A program made the position numbers and the translations under genes. This document shows positions 9,030 to 18,795 of a DNA stretch of 64,000 nt, in pieces. This DNA is from Nitrosomonadales bacterium (lineage in GTDB: Bacteria > Pseudomonadota > Gammaproteobacteria > Burkholderiales > Gallionellaceae), in contig JACQFX010000051.1 in the NCBI GenBank assembly GCA_016199835.1, positions 1-64,000 on the forward strand, in the 5' to 3' direction. Position 1 is the stretch's first letter; the number at the start of each line of letters is the position of its first letter. The notes below the pieces were generated by a model. That model ran no database searches and had not been told where the DNA came from. It was given only the letters and a program-made list of their open reading frames with translations.

Positions 9030-11363
9030 ATGAACGACTCCACCGAACATGCGGAACTGCAAGTCTCCGGCATGACTTGTGTCGCCTGCGCCGCACGTAT
9101 CGAGAAGGTGCTCAACCGCAAGGAAGGCGTCCGCGCCACGGTGAATTTCGCCACCGAAAAAGTTTTCATCGATTTCGACGCGCAGCATAACGATGTCCGC
9201 GCGCTGATCGCTGCCATCGAGAAAGCCGGCTACCGCGCCCACCCGCTGCGCGACTTCGGGGCGGAGAAAGCCGAACGCGCGGCAGCCTACCGCCACGAGC
9301 GCATGCAATTCGCCATCTCGCTGCTGCTCACCGCGCCGTTGCTGCTGGAGATGCTGGCAATGTTTGCCGGTACGCATCCCATGCCGCCACATGGCCCAGC
9401 AATAACATTGGAGGTCCGAGATGCGGCATGGCAGTTGCTCCCGCAATCGGCTGGCTTCGCCAGTAACGTGTCGCAACCGCTACTCCCTCTTTGGTTGCAA
9501 TGGCTGCTGGCAACACCGGTACAACTCTGGATCGGCAAACGCTTTTACACGGGTGCATGGCACAGCCTGCGCGGCGGCGGCGCGAACATGGATGTGCTGG
9601 TTGCGCTCGGCACCGGCGCAGCTTATCTGCTGAGTTGCGCGGTGCTGTTGTTCAATCTGACGCAACCCGTGTATTTCGAGGCGGGCGCCACCATCATCAC
9701 GCTGGTATTGCTGGGCAAGTTGCTGGAAGCTCGCGCCAAGGGCCGCGCTTCCGCCGCGCTCGAAGCCTTGATCAATCTGCAACCCAAACTGGCACATATA
9801 GAGCGCGACGGGGCCGCACTCGAGATATCGGCAACCGAAGTCAAACCCGGCGATATTTTCCTGATGCGCCCCGGAGAAAGCGCGCCGGTGGATGGCGTGA
9901 TACTGGAAGGCGCATCCAGTATGGACGAGGCGATGCTCACGGGCGAGAGCCTGCCGCAAACCAAACAGCCCGGCGACAAAGTCTATGCCGCCACACTCAA
10001 CCAGCAAGGCGTGCTGCGCTGCCGCGCGCTGGCCGTCGGTGCGCAGACCCAGCTTGCCGCCATCATCCGCCTCGTGGAGCAGGCACAGGGTTCAAAAGCT
10101 CCGATCCAGAAACTTGCGGACACCATCGCCGGCATCTTCGTGCCGGTAGTGCTGACCATCGCCGTCGCGACCCTTATCGTATGGTGGGCGCTGGGCGCAG
10201 GTTTTGCCATGGCGCTGATCAATGCCGTATCGGTGCTGGTCATCGCCTGCCCCTGCGCATTGGGTCTCGCCACGCCGACCGCCGTGGTGGTCGCCACCGG
10301 GCGCGCAGCGCACGCAGGCATACTGGTCAAGGACGCTGCCGCACTCGAACGCGCGCACAAACTTGCGGTACTCGTGGTGGACAAGACCGGCACGCTCACC
10401 GCAGGCAAACCCAACGTCACCGACCTGCTGCCCGCCCCGGATTGCAATGAAAAACAATTGCTGCACACCGCCGCCAGCCTGGCGCAAAACTCCACGCATC
10501 CGCTGTCGCGCGCCTTGCTGGAATACGCCCGGGCACAGCAAGTCGAACTGGCACGAGCCGATAGTTCCAGCGAACATCCGGGCGGTGGATTGCAAGCAGA
10601 GATCGGTGGGGCTAACCATCTGCTCGGCTCTCCCGCTTTCATCGCGCAATCCGGCATCGCGCTGGATCAGGCGCAGGTAACGGCTTTGCAACAACAGGGA
10701 AAATCCGTGATCGCTGTTACTCGCGCCAACACACTGCTCGGCATCATTGCCTTCGCCGACACGCTGCGTCCGACCAGCACCGCTGCCGTGGCGCGTCTCG
10801 GCGCCATGGGCATACGCGTGGTGATGCTGAGCGGCGACAATACCGCCACCGCACAAGCCATTGCGCAGCGGGCAGGTATAACCGAATTCCATGCCGAAGT
10901 ATTGCCGCAGGACAAGGCCGCGCAAGTGCAGTCGCTTAAATCGGGAGGGAAACTGGTCGGCATGGTCGGCGACGGCATCAACGATGCGCCCGCGCTGGCA
11001 GCGGCCGACGTGAGCTTCGCCATGAGAAGCGGCAGCGACATCGCCATAGCAGCCGCAGACATTACTTTAATGCGCAACGATCTCATGGGCGTGGCAGATG
11101 CCATAGACCTGTCGCGCACCACGCTGGGGAAAATACGCCAGAATCTGTTCTTCGCCTTTGCCTATAATGTGCTCGGCATCCCCCTCGCCGCCGCAGGCAT
11201 GTTGAATCCGGTGGTCGCGGGCGCGGCGATGGCGATGAGTTCGGTATCGGTGGTCAGCAACGCCTTGCTGCTCAAACGCTGGCAGCCCGGCACCAGGCTG
11301 GTAGACTATCGACATGGCGGCATGGCAAACGAAAGAAGAAATCATGGCGCAGAAGACGTATAA
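9030..11363 (+). CDS. copA: Copper-exporting P-type ATPase
   Basis: A 777-aa P1B-type ATPase that pumps Cu(I) out of the cytoplasm. One N-terminal heavy-metal-associated domain carries GMTCVAC (Cys17, Cys20). Eight membrane segments follow in the usual plan. The transport motif CPC is at about 407-409, the phosphorylated aspartate is in DKTGTLT at about 451, and the hinge is GDGINDAPAL. The final Cys/His-free tail overlaps the next gene's start by 20 bases. No copZ or cueR is adjacent; a CopD-family protein lies about 30 kb away. Confidence 0.95.
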   Translation: MNDSTEHAELQVSGMTCVACAARIEKVLNRKEGVRATVNFATEKVFIDFDAQHNDVRALIAAIEKAGYRAHPLRDFGAEKAERAAAYRHERMQFAISLLLTAPLLLEMLAMFAGTHPMPPHGPAITLEVRDAAWQLLPQSAGFASNVSQPLLPLWLQWLLATPVQLWIGKRFYTGAWHSLRGGGANMDVLVALGTGAAYLLSCAVLLFNLTQPVYFEAGATIITLVLLGKLLEARAKGRASAALEALINLQPKLAHIERDGAALEISATEVKPGDIFLMRPGESAPVDGVILEGASSMDEAMLTGESLPQTKQPGDKVYAATLNQQGVLRCRALAVGAQTQLAAIIRLVEQAQGSKAPIQKLADTIAGIFVPVVLTIAVATLIVWWALGAGFAMALINAVSVLVIACPCALGLATPTAVVVATGRAAHAGILVKDAAALERAHKLAVLVVDKTGTLTAGKPNVTDLLPAPDCNEKQLLHTAASLAQNSTHPLSRALLEYARAQQVELARADSSSEHPGGGLQAEIGGANHLLGSPAFIAQSGIALDQAQVTALQQQGKSVIAVTRANTLLGIIAFADTLRPTSTAAVARLGAMGIRVVMLSGDNTATAQAIAQRAGITEFHAEVLPQDKAAQVQSLKSGGKLVGMVGDGINDAPALAAADVSFAMRSGSDIAIAAADITLMRNDLMGVADAIDLSRTTLGKIRQNLFFAFAYNVLGIPLAAAGMLNPVVAGAAMAMSSVSVVSNALLLKRWQPGTRLVDYRHGGMANERRNHGAEDV

Positions 11364-13578
11364 AAGGGATTTCAAGATCCTGCTCGGCAATAACCAGGCG
11401 CCCGGCGATTTCTGGGGCGGGTTGGCAGGCATGCTGGTAGCCCTGCCTGCGGCGATCGCTTTCGGCGTCACGGTATATTCGTCCATCAGCCCGAACTATG
11501 CCGCCGCCGGCGCGCTGGCGGGCATCATCGGCGCCGCCATCATCGGCCTCGTCGCATCCACACTGGGCGGCACCGACCGCCTGATCAGCGCGCCGTGCGC
11601 ACCGGCCGCAGCCGTTCTGTCGGCATTTGCCATCGAGTTGGTAAAACAGGGTATCGCACCGGACACCATCGTGCTGCTGCTGGTCATGCTCGGTGTGCTT
11701 ACGGGTATCGTGCAGATGCTGCTCGGCTTCGTCGGCGTCGGCAGGCTGATCAAATATGTCCCCTATCCGGTGGTCAGCGGCTATCTCTCCGGCGTCGGGC
11801 TCATCATCATCGGCAGCCAGATACCCAAGTTCGTGGCAGCGCCCAACAACACGGGCTTGTTTGATGCGCTGCTCTCGCCCTGGTTGTGGGATTGGCGCGC
11901 GCTGACTGTCGGGTGCGCCACGGTGCTCGTCGCCATCGCTGCGCCCAGGCTGACGCAGAAAATACCCGGCACCATACTCGGCATCCTGGCGGGGATCACC
12001 ACCTACTTTGCCATCGCGTCGCAGGATGCCACGCTCCTGTCGGTGACGGCCAACCCGCTGGTGGTCGGTGAACTCGGCGTCGCACCCACAGGTTATCTTG
12101 CTTCGATCTCCAATCGCTGGCACGAGATCGGGGGGCTGCAACTTGCCCAGGTTGCCAGCCTGTTCGGCAGCGCACTGACGCTCGCCGCCCTGCTCTCAAT
12201 CGACACGCTGAAAACCTGTGTCATCGTGGACCAACTGACACGCAGCCGGCACGAATCCAATCGTGAACTGGTCGCGCAGGGCGCTGCCAATGTGGCATCC
12301 GCCGTGGTCGGCGGCATCCCCGGCGCGGGCACGATGGGCGCGACCATGATCAATATCAACAGCGGTGCCATGACGCGCGCCTCCGGTGTGATGGAAGGGC
12401 TGTTCTCCCTGCTCGCCGCCCTGATACTTAGCGCATTCGTCGCCTGGATCCCGGTTTCCGCCCTCGCCGGCATCCTGATCGTCATCGGTTTTCGCATGAT
12501 AGACCGCGAGCCCCTGCATTTCATCGAATCGCGCGCGACGGTATTCGACTTCGCCGTGGTAGCCACCGTCGTGGTGGTGGCGCTGACGGTGGGACTCATC
12601 GCCGCATCGGCAGCCGGCGTTGCCATGGCCATTTTCCTGTTCCTGCGCGAACAGATCGGCGGCTCGGTGGTGCGCCACAAGATCTACGTCAACCAGATGT
12701 CATCAACCAGCTATCGCCCCGAAGCAGAGATGCGCATCATCGAACAGAAGGGCGATCAAGCCGTCATTTTCGAACTGCAAGGCAGCCTGTTTTTCGGCAC
12801 CACGCAACAGCTCTACACCGATCTCGAACATGAACTCGCGACACGCAGCTACATCATCCTGGATTTGAAGCGCGTGCAATCCGTCGACGTCACAGCGGCG
12901 CATCTGCTGCTCAATGTGCGCAATGTCCTGCAGGAGCGCGGTGCGACATTGTTGTTGAGCAGTGTGCGGGAACGGTTGCCCAATGGCCGCAACCTGCGCG
13001 AATTCCTCGAACAGATGGAGATCGTGCAGGAGGAAGATGAAACCGTGCGTGTTTTCCCTGAGCTGGACAATGCCATCGAATGGGTGGAGGACCGCATCCT
13101 CGGCGAACTCGAATCCGCCCCGAAGGAGCAGACGCCCATACAATTGCAGGAGATGGATCTATTCAGCCACCACAAGGACGAAACGCTGAAAGAACTGGAG
13201 GCGCGCATGGAGCAGCGTTTCTACAAGACCGGCGAAACAATCTACGCACGCGGCGAAGAGGGCAAGGCAATATATTGGGTGCGCCGTGGCGCGATACGCA
13301 TATTCGCGCCGCTTGGCGCAGGACGTTCGCGGCACATCGCAACTTATGGGCGCGGCGACTTCTTCGGCGGCCTGGCGTTCCTCGACGGCGGCGCCCGCAG
13401 CGACGATGCCGTCGCTGCAACGGATACCGAGGTGTATGTCCTCACGCGCGAGACCTTCGACCAGCTTTCCGAGGAGCACAAGAAACTCGCCTTCAACCTG
13501 ATCAATGCCATCGCCCGCACACTCGCCATCCGCCTGCGGCACGCCGACAAGGAAATGACGATGCTGCGGGAATACTGA
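11344..13578 (+). CDS. SulP anion transporter fused to STAS and cNMP-binding domains
   Basis: A 744-aa three-part protein. An SLC26/SulP membrane domain (about 1-440, many hydrophobic segments) is followed by a STAS domain (about 460-555; LDLKRVQSVDVTAAHLL) and a Crp-type cNMP-binding domain (about 620-735). SulP proteins carry sulfate, bicarbonate or other anions; the substrate is not readable. In the cNMP domain the usual FGE is FGG (near 674), so nucleotide binding may be lost. A frame extends to 11314, but ATG at 11344 has a purine-rich AAGAAGAAA upstream. It overlaps copA by 20 bases. Confidence 0.9.
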   Translation: MAQKTYKRDFKILLGNNQAPGDFWGGLAGMLVALPAAIAFGVTVYSSISPNYAAAGALAGIIGAAIIGLVASTLGGTDRLISAPCAPAAAVLSAFAIELVKQGIAPDTIVLLLVMLGVLTGIVQMLLGFVGVGRLIKYVPYPVVSGYLSGVGLIIIGSQIPKFVAAPNNTGLFDALLSPWLWDWRALTVGCATVLVAIAAPRLTQKIPGTILGILAGITTYFAIASQDATLLSVTANPLVVGELGVAPTGYLASISNRWHEIGGLQLAQVASLFGSALTLAALLSIDTLKTCVIVDQLTRSRHESNRELVAQGAANVASAVVGGIPGAGTMGATMININSGAMTRASGVMEGLFSLLAALILSAFVAWIPVSALAGILIVIGFRMIDREPLHFIESRATVFDFAVVATVVVVALTVGLIAASAAGVAMAIFLFLREQIGGSVVRHKIYVNQMSSTSYRPEAEMRIIEQKGDQAVIFELQGSLFFGTTQQLYTDLEHELATRSYIILDLKRVQSVDVTAAHLLLNVRNVLQERGATLLLSSVRERLPNGRNLREFLEQMEIVQEEDETVRVFPELDNAIEWVEDRILGELESAPKEQTPIQLQEMDLFSHHKDETLKELEARMEQRFYKTGETIYARGEEGKAIYWVRRGAIRIFAPLGAGRSRHIATYGRGDFFGGLAFLDGGARSDDAVAATDTEVYVLTRETFDQLSEEHKKLAFNLINAIARTLAIRLRHADKEMTMLREY

Positions 13579-13583
13579 GCCGG

Positions 13584-14801
13584 TTAAATCCCGGCCATCG
13601 TCTTCAGATCCAGCTTCCACCTGGCCGGGTCTTCGATGCTGGCGACGGGGTCGGGCACCTTGGATAGATCAACCACCTCGGGGGGCAGCGGCTCGTTGAC
13701 TTTGGTCGAAAAGAACACTTTCACAATCGGGGTAAGCAAACTCTTTGCACTCTGTTCCACCACCACCGCCAGACGTCCCGACTTCAGTTTGACCAGGGTG
13801 CCAACCGGATAGATGCCCACCGTTTTTACGAACGCGTGGAATACGGTCTGGTCGAACTGGCCATCCTGTTGCCACTCGGCCATTTTGCGTATCGCTTCCG
13901 CAGACGTCATGGCTTTTCTGTAGGGACGGTCGGAAGTAATCGCATCATACACGTCGCATACCGCAGTCATGCGCGCATATATCGAGATGCAATCCCCGGA
14001 CTGCCGTTCCGGATAGCCCGTGCCGTCCATGCGTTCGTGATGGTGCAGGCAGACGTCGAGCACGATGTCGTCCACATTCCTTTCGCCCCCTTCCCGCGCC
14101 AGGATGTCCCAGCCACGCAAGGGATGATCCCTGACGAGTTCGAGTTCCTCCCCTGTCAACTTGCCGGGTTTGTTGAGCACCGCATCGGGAAGCATCATGG
14201 TTCCGATATCGAACATGAGTCCGGCCACGCCCAGGCTTCTCATCTCATCCTGTTTTAACCCCAACTGTTTACCCAGCGCCATCAGCAGTGCGCATACAGA
14301 TACGGAATGCTGGTAGGCATAATCATTCTTGTTCTTCAGCCGCGCCATGCTCAGCAACGCGCCGGGGTTGCGTGCGACGGAATGGCTGATCTCGTCCACC
14401 AGCATGCCGGCATTGCCGAGCTCCAGCACCCGACCTTCGCGCGCATCCTCGAACATGGATGTGACGGCCTTCCTGGCCTTGGTCTGTATCTTCTGCGCGC
14501 GCTGCACTTCATCGCCCAGCGTGGAAGGCCGCACCATTTCCTTTTCCAGCGCGGCCTGCAAGGAAACATCCACCCGCCCGCGTTCCCCCTGCTCCGCCAC
14601 GACGGCGCCGAGATCGACGTCACGTCCCTTGTCGGTGTCTATCCAGACATCCTTGATGCCGCACTCGTTCAGTATCTTCAGCTCTTTCGGGTCTTCGAGC
14701 ATGAAAGACTTCTTCCAGAACGGGTGATCCATCCAGCCCGCGCATATCTCGTGGATATACATATCCATCCTGACGTCGCGGACATTTATCTTTTTCAGCA
14801 T
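13584..14801 (-). CDS. HD-GYP protein with DUF3391 N-terminal domain
   Basis: A 405-aa protein. The N-terminal DUF3391 (about 1-130) precedes an HD-GYP domain, a class of c-di-GMP phosphodiesterase. HHHERMDGTGYP, with the GYP signature, is intact and HSVSVC supplies an early histidine. The HD pair itself reads FD (about 197-198, GLMFDIGT), so one metal ligand is missing. ATG at 14801 with CAGGGA upstream is preferred over a start 36 bases earlier. It converges with the SulP gene with 5 bases between the stops. Confidence 0.9.
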   Translation of the reverse strand: MLKKINVRDVRMDMYIHEICAGWMDHPFWKKSFMLEDPKELKILNECGIKDVWIDTDKGRDVDLGAVVAEQGERGRVDVSLQAALEKEMVRPSTLGDEVQRAQKIQTKARKAVTSMFEDAREGRVLELGNAGMLVDEISHSVARNPGALLSMARLKNKNDYAYQHSVSVCALLMALGKQLGLKQDEMRSLGVAGLMFDIGTMMLPDAVLNKPGKLTGEELELVRDHPLRGWDILAREGGERNVDDIVLDVCLHHHERMDGTGYPERQSGDCISIYARMTAVCDVYDAITSDRPYRKAMTSAEAIRKMAEWQQDGQFDQTVFHAFVKTVGIYPVGTLVKLKSGRLAVVVEQSAKSLLTPIVKVFFSTKVNEPLPPEVVDLSKVPDPVASIEDPARWKLDLKTMAGI

Positions 14802-14917
14802 TTTTTCCCTGCGATACTTTGTAAGCAATACCGGCACAGGCGCCGTGGGTGAACTAACTCATGCGAAGCGCTATTATACGGGCATTCCATTTATAGCGAC
14901 CATTCGGAAAACACTAC

Positions 14918-16039
14918 ATGACCGATTTCGCAGCCCTGTTGCAACAAGGAACAACCAACGCCTGGCTGTTCATCCCCAGCGCTATCCTGCTTGGCGCGTT
15001 GCACGGCCTGGAGCCGGGACATTCCAAGACCATGATGGCGGCATTCATCATCGCCATACGCGGCACAGTCGCACAGGCGGTGATGCTGGGGCTCGCCGCC
15101 ACCCTGTCGCACACGGCCGTGGTGTGGGCCGTCGCCTTGCTCGGCCTGCATTTCGGTGCGCAGTGGAACTCCGAAACCACCGAGCCCTGGCTGCAACTCA
15201 TCTCTGCCGCCATGATCATCGGCATCGCGGTGTGGATGATGCTCAGGACGCACCGACACCTGCATGGGCACGAGCATGAGCATGACCACGATCACGATCA
15301 CGATCACGATGAAGTAAAAATCATAGACACCGGACACGGCATATTCCATCTGACTATATTCGAAGACGGTGTCCCGCCGCGCTTTCTTCTGGCCCAGGAG
15401 GGCGAGCACGGACACGATCTCACCTCCGCCTCCGCCAGCGTCGAAATCGAACGCCCGAACGGACAGCGGCAGACGTTCGCCTTCATCGCGCGCGACGGGT
15501 ATTCCGAATCCGTCGAAGCAATACCGGAGCCGCATGAATTCATTGCCCGGCTGCATCTGGGGCACGGTACCCACGTCCACGACTTCGATGTGGAATTTAC
15601 CGAACACGGCCACCACCACACCATTCCCGAACTGGGCGAACTGGAACTGGCCACGCAGGAAAGCCAGGATCCGCACGAACTGGCGCACGCCAACGACATC
15701 CGCCGGCGCTTCGCCAACCGCAAGGTGACCAACGGCCAGATACTGCTATTCGGATTGACCGGCGGGCTGATCCCCTGCCCCGCTTCCATCACCGTGCTGC
15801 TGCTATGTCTGCAACTCAAACAGTTCACGCTGGGCGCGACACTGGTGCTGTGCTTCAGCATCGGACTGGCGCTGACCATGGTGCTCTCCGGCGTGCTGGC
15901 CGCTCTGAGCGTAAAGCATGTAGCCCGGAACTGGAGCGGCTTCGGCGACATCGCGCATAAGGCACCGTATTTTTCCGGTGGCTTGATTACGCTGGTGGGG
16001 CTGTATGTGGGATGGCAGGGGCTAAGCGCCCTGCTATAG
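14918..16039 (+). CDS. NicO/RcnA-family nickel-cobalt exporter
   Basis: A 373-aa membrane protein. N-terminal transmembrane helices include the family motif HGLEPGHSK, and a histidine/aspartate-rich metal-binding stretch follows at about 109-127 (alternating H-D). A soluble insert spans about 130-260, then C-terminal helices with GLIPCPASITVLL. RcnA-like proteins export Ni2+ and Co2+. The large soluble insert between the halves is longer than in E. coli RcnA. No rcnR regulator is adjacent, and it is divergent from the HD-GYP gene. Confidence 0.85.
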   Translation: MTDFAALLQQGTTNAWLFIPSAILLGALHGLEPGHSKTMMAAFIIAIRGTVAQAVMLGLAATLSHTAVVWAVALLGLHFGAQWNSETTEPWLQLISAAMIIGIAVWMMLRTHRHLHGHEHEHDHDHDHDHDEVKIIDTGHGIFHLTIFEDGVPPRFLLAQEGEHGHDLTSASASVEIERPNGQRQTFAFIARDGYSESVEAIPEPHEFIARLHLGHGTHVHDFDVEFTEHGHHHTIPELGELELATQESQDPHELAHANDIRRRFANRKVTNGQILLFGLTGGLIPCPASITVLLLCLQLKQFTLGATLVLCFSIGLALTMVLSGVLAALSVKHVARNWSGFGDIAHKAPYFSGGLITLVGLYVGWQGLSALL

Positions 16040-16175
16040 AGCAGGCTGGATGGAAAGGGCTTTATTGGCGGGATGATGCCTTACCCGCCTCGACGAATTC
16101 AAACCGTATTAAGGCATCGAATTCAAGCAATCCAGCATCCGGACCGGGAAGATTATTTCTTGCGGCACTATCGCA

Positions 16176-16952
16176 TCAGGAAGCGCGCTGCCGTGCGGCC
16201 TCGAACAGACAGACTACCGCTGCCGCAGCCGCATTCAGCGACTCGACCTTGCCCGGCATGGGGATGGTGATGGCATGGCTGCGCTGCAACAGCTCAGCAG
16301 AAAGGCCTGCGCCTTCGTTGCCGATGGCGAATGCGACGCTGCCGCGCAGATCGCAAGCGTACAGGCGGTCTTTGGCGGCCAACGCCGCCGCATACACCTT
16401 GCCCTGAAAATCCTGTGCCACCGCGAGCAGATCTGCCGCCTCATGGATGCTCAAAACAAAATGCCCGCCCATGCCCGCGCGCAACACTCTGGGCGACCAG
16501 GCATCGGCACAGCCTTGCGAGAGAAATACCGCATCGCATCCCGCAGCGGCAGCGGAACGCAGCATTGAGCCAAGGTTGCCGGGATCTTGTATGTCTTCCA
16601 GCAGCAGCGCGAAACGGCTGCGTGCCGCCGTTACATCTGCGGCGGGAACCGCGATCAGCGCGAGCAGGCCGGTGGGTGTTTTCAACTCGCTGAGTTCCGC
16701 ATACAGCTTGTCGTCCAGTTGCGTGACGGGCACGTCCTGCATGCGTTGCAGCAAAGCGGCGACCTCGCCGTCCTGCAACGCAGCCGCATTCAGCAATACA
16801 TGCAGCGGCTTGAATCCCGCATCCAGATATGCCGCCAGCAGATGCGCGCCATCAAGCAAGGTTTGTCCGGATTTGCTGCGCTGGCGCGCCGAGCCGGCGA
16901 GCTTGAGCAGTTCCTTCAAAAACGGGTTATCGCGCGAAGTGATCTGCTTCAC
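16176..16952 (-). CDS. TrmH/SpoU-family RNA 2'-O-methyltransferase
   Basis: A 258-aa SPOUT methyltransferase using S-adenosylmethionine to methylate ribose in rRNA or tRNA. The N-terminal substrate-binding domain (SRDNPFLKELLKLAGSARQR) precedes the knotted catalytic domain. Motif 1 is QDPGNLGSMLRSA, motif 2 is AIGNEGAGLS and motif 3 is IPMPGKVESLNAA. The frame extends into scpB, but GTG at 16952, 7 bases after the scpB stop, gives the family N terminus. The exact RNA target cannot be read. Confidence 0.88.
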   Translation of the reverse strand: MKQITSRDNPFLKELLKLAGSARQRSKSGQTLLDGAHLLAAYLDAGFKPLHVLLNAAALQDGEVAALLQRMQDVPVTQLDDKLYAELSELKTPTGLLALIAVPAADVTAARSRFALLLEDIQDPGNLGSMLRSAAAAGCDAVFLSQGCADAWSPRVLRAGMGGHFVLSIHEAADLLAVAQDFQGKVYAAALAAKDRLYACDLRGSVAFAIGNEGAGLSAELLQRSHAITIPMPGKVESLNAAAAAVVCLFEAARQRAS

Positions 16953-16959
16953 AACAACA

Positions 16960-17640
16960 TCAGGCCGAGGCTTGCGCTTCCTGCTCCAGCAGGCTGCCAA
17001 TTTCTTCTAGCGAAGGCAGCTCCTGCAACGACCGCAGATTGAGGTCATCCAGCATCTGTTTGGTGCTGGCGAACAGTTCGGGCTTGCCCGGTACGTCGCG
17101 ATGGCCGATGACTTCGATCCAGCCGCGCGTCTCCAGCGTCTTGAGGATTTGCGCGGACACCGCGACGCCGCGTATTTCTTCGATGTCGCCGCGCGTCACC
17201 GGCTGGCGGTAGGCAATAATGGCCAGCGTCTCCATCACGGCACGCGAGTAGCGCGGCGGCTTCTCCGGGCTGAGGCGGTTCAACCAGGCCTGGAGTTCGG
17301 GACGCGCGCGGAAACGCCAGCCGTTCGCCACGCGATTGAGCTCTACGCCGCTGTCTGCATAATCCTGCACCAGTTGTCCCAGCAGCTCTTCGAGAAACTT
17401 GTTTTCTACCGGCACATCAGCGAGTTTTTTCAGCTCGGACAGCGACAAAGGCTCTTGCGTGGTCAGCAGCGCGGCCTCAAGTATCTTCTTGAGTTGTGTT
17501 GCGTCGGGCTGGATCGTAACGCCTGCGTCAGACGCTTCGATGGACACGGCTGTCGATTGCGCGGGCGCCAGTATCCCGGCCTCATTCAACGCTACGGCTT
17601 CCTCATTCGGCTGCGGTGAGGCTGCGGCTTGCTCGGACAT
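16960..17640 (-). CDS. scpB: Segregation and condensation protein B
   Basis: A 226-aa ScpB, the winged-helix partner of the SMC-ScpAB condensin that compacts and segregates the chromosome. The core (LKKILEAALLTTQEPLSL to GKPELFASTKQ) matches the family. The first 45 residues are an Ala/Glu-rich, low-complexity extension. Its start lies 38 bases inside scpA, so the two are co-translated. Confidence 0.95.
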   Translation of the reverse strand: MSEQAAASPQPNEEAVALNEAGILAPAQSTAVSIEASDAGVTIQPDATQLKKILEAALLTTQEPLSLSELKKLADVPVENKFLEELLGQLVQDYADSGVELNRVANGWRFRARPELQAWLNRLSPEKPPRYSRAVMETLAIIAYRQPVTRGDIEEIRGVAVSAQILKTLETRGWIEVIGHRDVPGKPELFASTKQMLDDLNLRSLQELPSLEEIGSLLEQEAQASA

Positions 17641-18415
17641 AGATGTTCCCCAGTGTTTCGGTTTGAGTGATCTCGACCAAGGTCTCCTTGGCCAGTTCCA
17701 GTATAGCGATGAAGCTCACCACCAGATGCGGGATGCCGCTGTGCAGATCGAACAGGTTTTCGAACGCCTCGAATTCGCCATGGCGCAGTTGGCGCAGGAT
17801 GCGCGTCATCTGTTCGCGCACCGACAATTCGTCGCGCCGCACCTTGTGGTGTGCATTCTGTTTCGCGCGCGCCAGCAGCGCCAGCCAGGCCTGGCGCAAA
17901 TCTTCCACGGCGACGTTGGGCAAGCGCTGCACCACCGTTTGCTCGATCAGCACCTGCACCAGCTCGAAATCGCGCCCGGCCTGCGGCATTTCGTTGAGCT
18001 TGCGCGCGGCCAGTTTCATCTGCTCGTATTCGAGCAGGCGACGCATCAATTCGGCGCGCGGATCTTCGGCGCCCTCCCCTGCGTTTACCTTGGGCGGACG
18101 CGGCAACAACATGCGCGACTTGATCTCGATCAGCACCGCCGCCATCAGCAGATACTCGGCAGCCAGCTCCAGGCGGTTACGCTGCATGAGATCGATATAG
18201 CTCATGTATTGCTGCGTAAGCTGCGCCATCGGAATGTCGAGCACATCGAGGTTGTGCCGGCGGATCAGGTACAGCAACAGGTCGAGCGGCCCCTGAAATG
18301 TCTCCAGCACCAGCTCCAGCGCATCGGGCGGAATGTAGAGATCGTGCGGCATCTCCAGCATCGGCTCGCCGTGGATGCGCGCGAGCGGAACAAGTTGCAG
18401 ATTGGCTTGGGTCAT
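17603..18415 (-). CDS. scpA: Segregation and condensation protein A (kleisin)
   Basis: A 270-aa kleisin that bridges the SMC heads. The conserved N-terminal motif FQGPLDLLLYLIRRHNLDVLDI and the C-terminal winged helix (VVSFIAILELAKETLVEI) are clear. ATG at 18415 has GAGGTGG upstream and overlaps the HEPN-gene stop as ATGA, so scpA translation is coupled to the HEPN gene. A longer frame to 18436 is less likely. Confidence 0.95.
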   Translation of the reverse strand: MTQANLQLVPLARIHGEPMLEMPHDLYIPPDALELVLETFQGPLDLLLYLIRRHNLDVLDIPMAQLTQQYMSYIDLMQRNRLELAAEYLLMAAVLIEIKSRMLLPRPPKVNAGEGAEDPRAELMRRLLEYEQMKLAARKLNEMPQAGRDFELVQVLIEQTVVQRLPNVAVEDLRQAWLALLARAKQNAHHKVRRDELSVREQMTRILRQLRHGEFEAFENLFDLHSGIPHLVVSFIAILELAKETLVEITQTETLGNIYVRASRSLTAAE

Positions 18416-18795
18416 TTCACCACCTCGCCAGCCCAACGGCGCATGGCATTTACCATCTGCTCCACCTCTGTCACAGAAATGAGCGGAATATCCGTATCGT
18501 CATAGCGAAACGTCACCGCAAAAGGATTCAATCTTCTCAACTCATCCGCAGAACATGGTGCGGCAACACCCTGCTCCTGCAAGCTCAGCGCCAGCCTGGC
18601 CAAGTCGTGTATGGGCGTAACTGCTATGCCGCGTTCAAACGAGACTGCCTTCAGACATTTCTCAATGGCCTGCTGCGCAAAAAAACAGGTCGAAGCCAGC
18701 GACACTTCAGGAGAGTTTTTCAGCGCCACGAATGCGACAATGTCGCGATCCGCCACCCGCAACGCGCGCAATGCTTCCTCATGACCGGGTGTCAT
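18412..18795 (-). CDS. HEPN-domain protein
   Basis: A 127-aa all-helical HEPN protein with FFAQQAIEKCLKAV and PIHDLARL, typical of the PF05168 branch. HEPN proteins paired with MNT nucleotidyltransferases can be RNase toxins neutralised by AMPylation. The RNase motif R-x(4-6)-H of HepT toxins is not evident; the nearest is R-x7-H in ERGIAVTPIH. It overlaps the MNT gene by 17 bases upstream and scpA by four bases downstream. Confidence 0.85.
   Translation of the reverse strand: MTPGHEEALRALRVADRDIVAFVALKNSPEVSLASTCFFAQQAIEKCLKAVSFERGIAVTPIHDLARLALSLQEQGVAAPCSADELRRLNPFAVTFRYDDTDIPLISVTEVEQMVNAMRRWAGEVVK

Noticed and set aside
16040-16175. A terminator between the NicO and TrmH-family genes
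   Set aside because: GGCGGG/CCCGCC (16067-16072, 16084-16089) can pair but has no T-run on either side, so it is not called.
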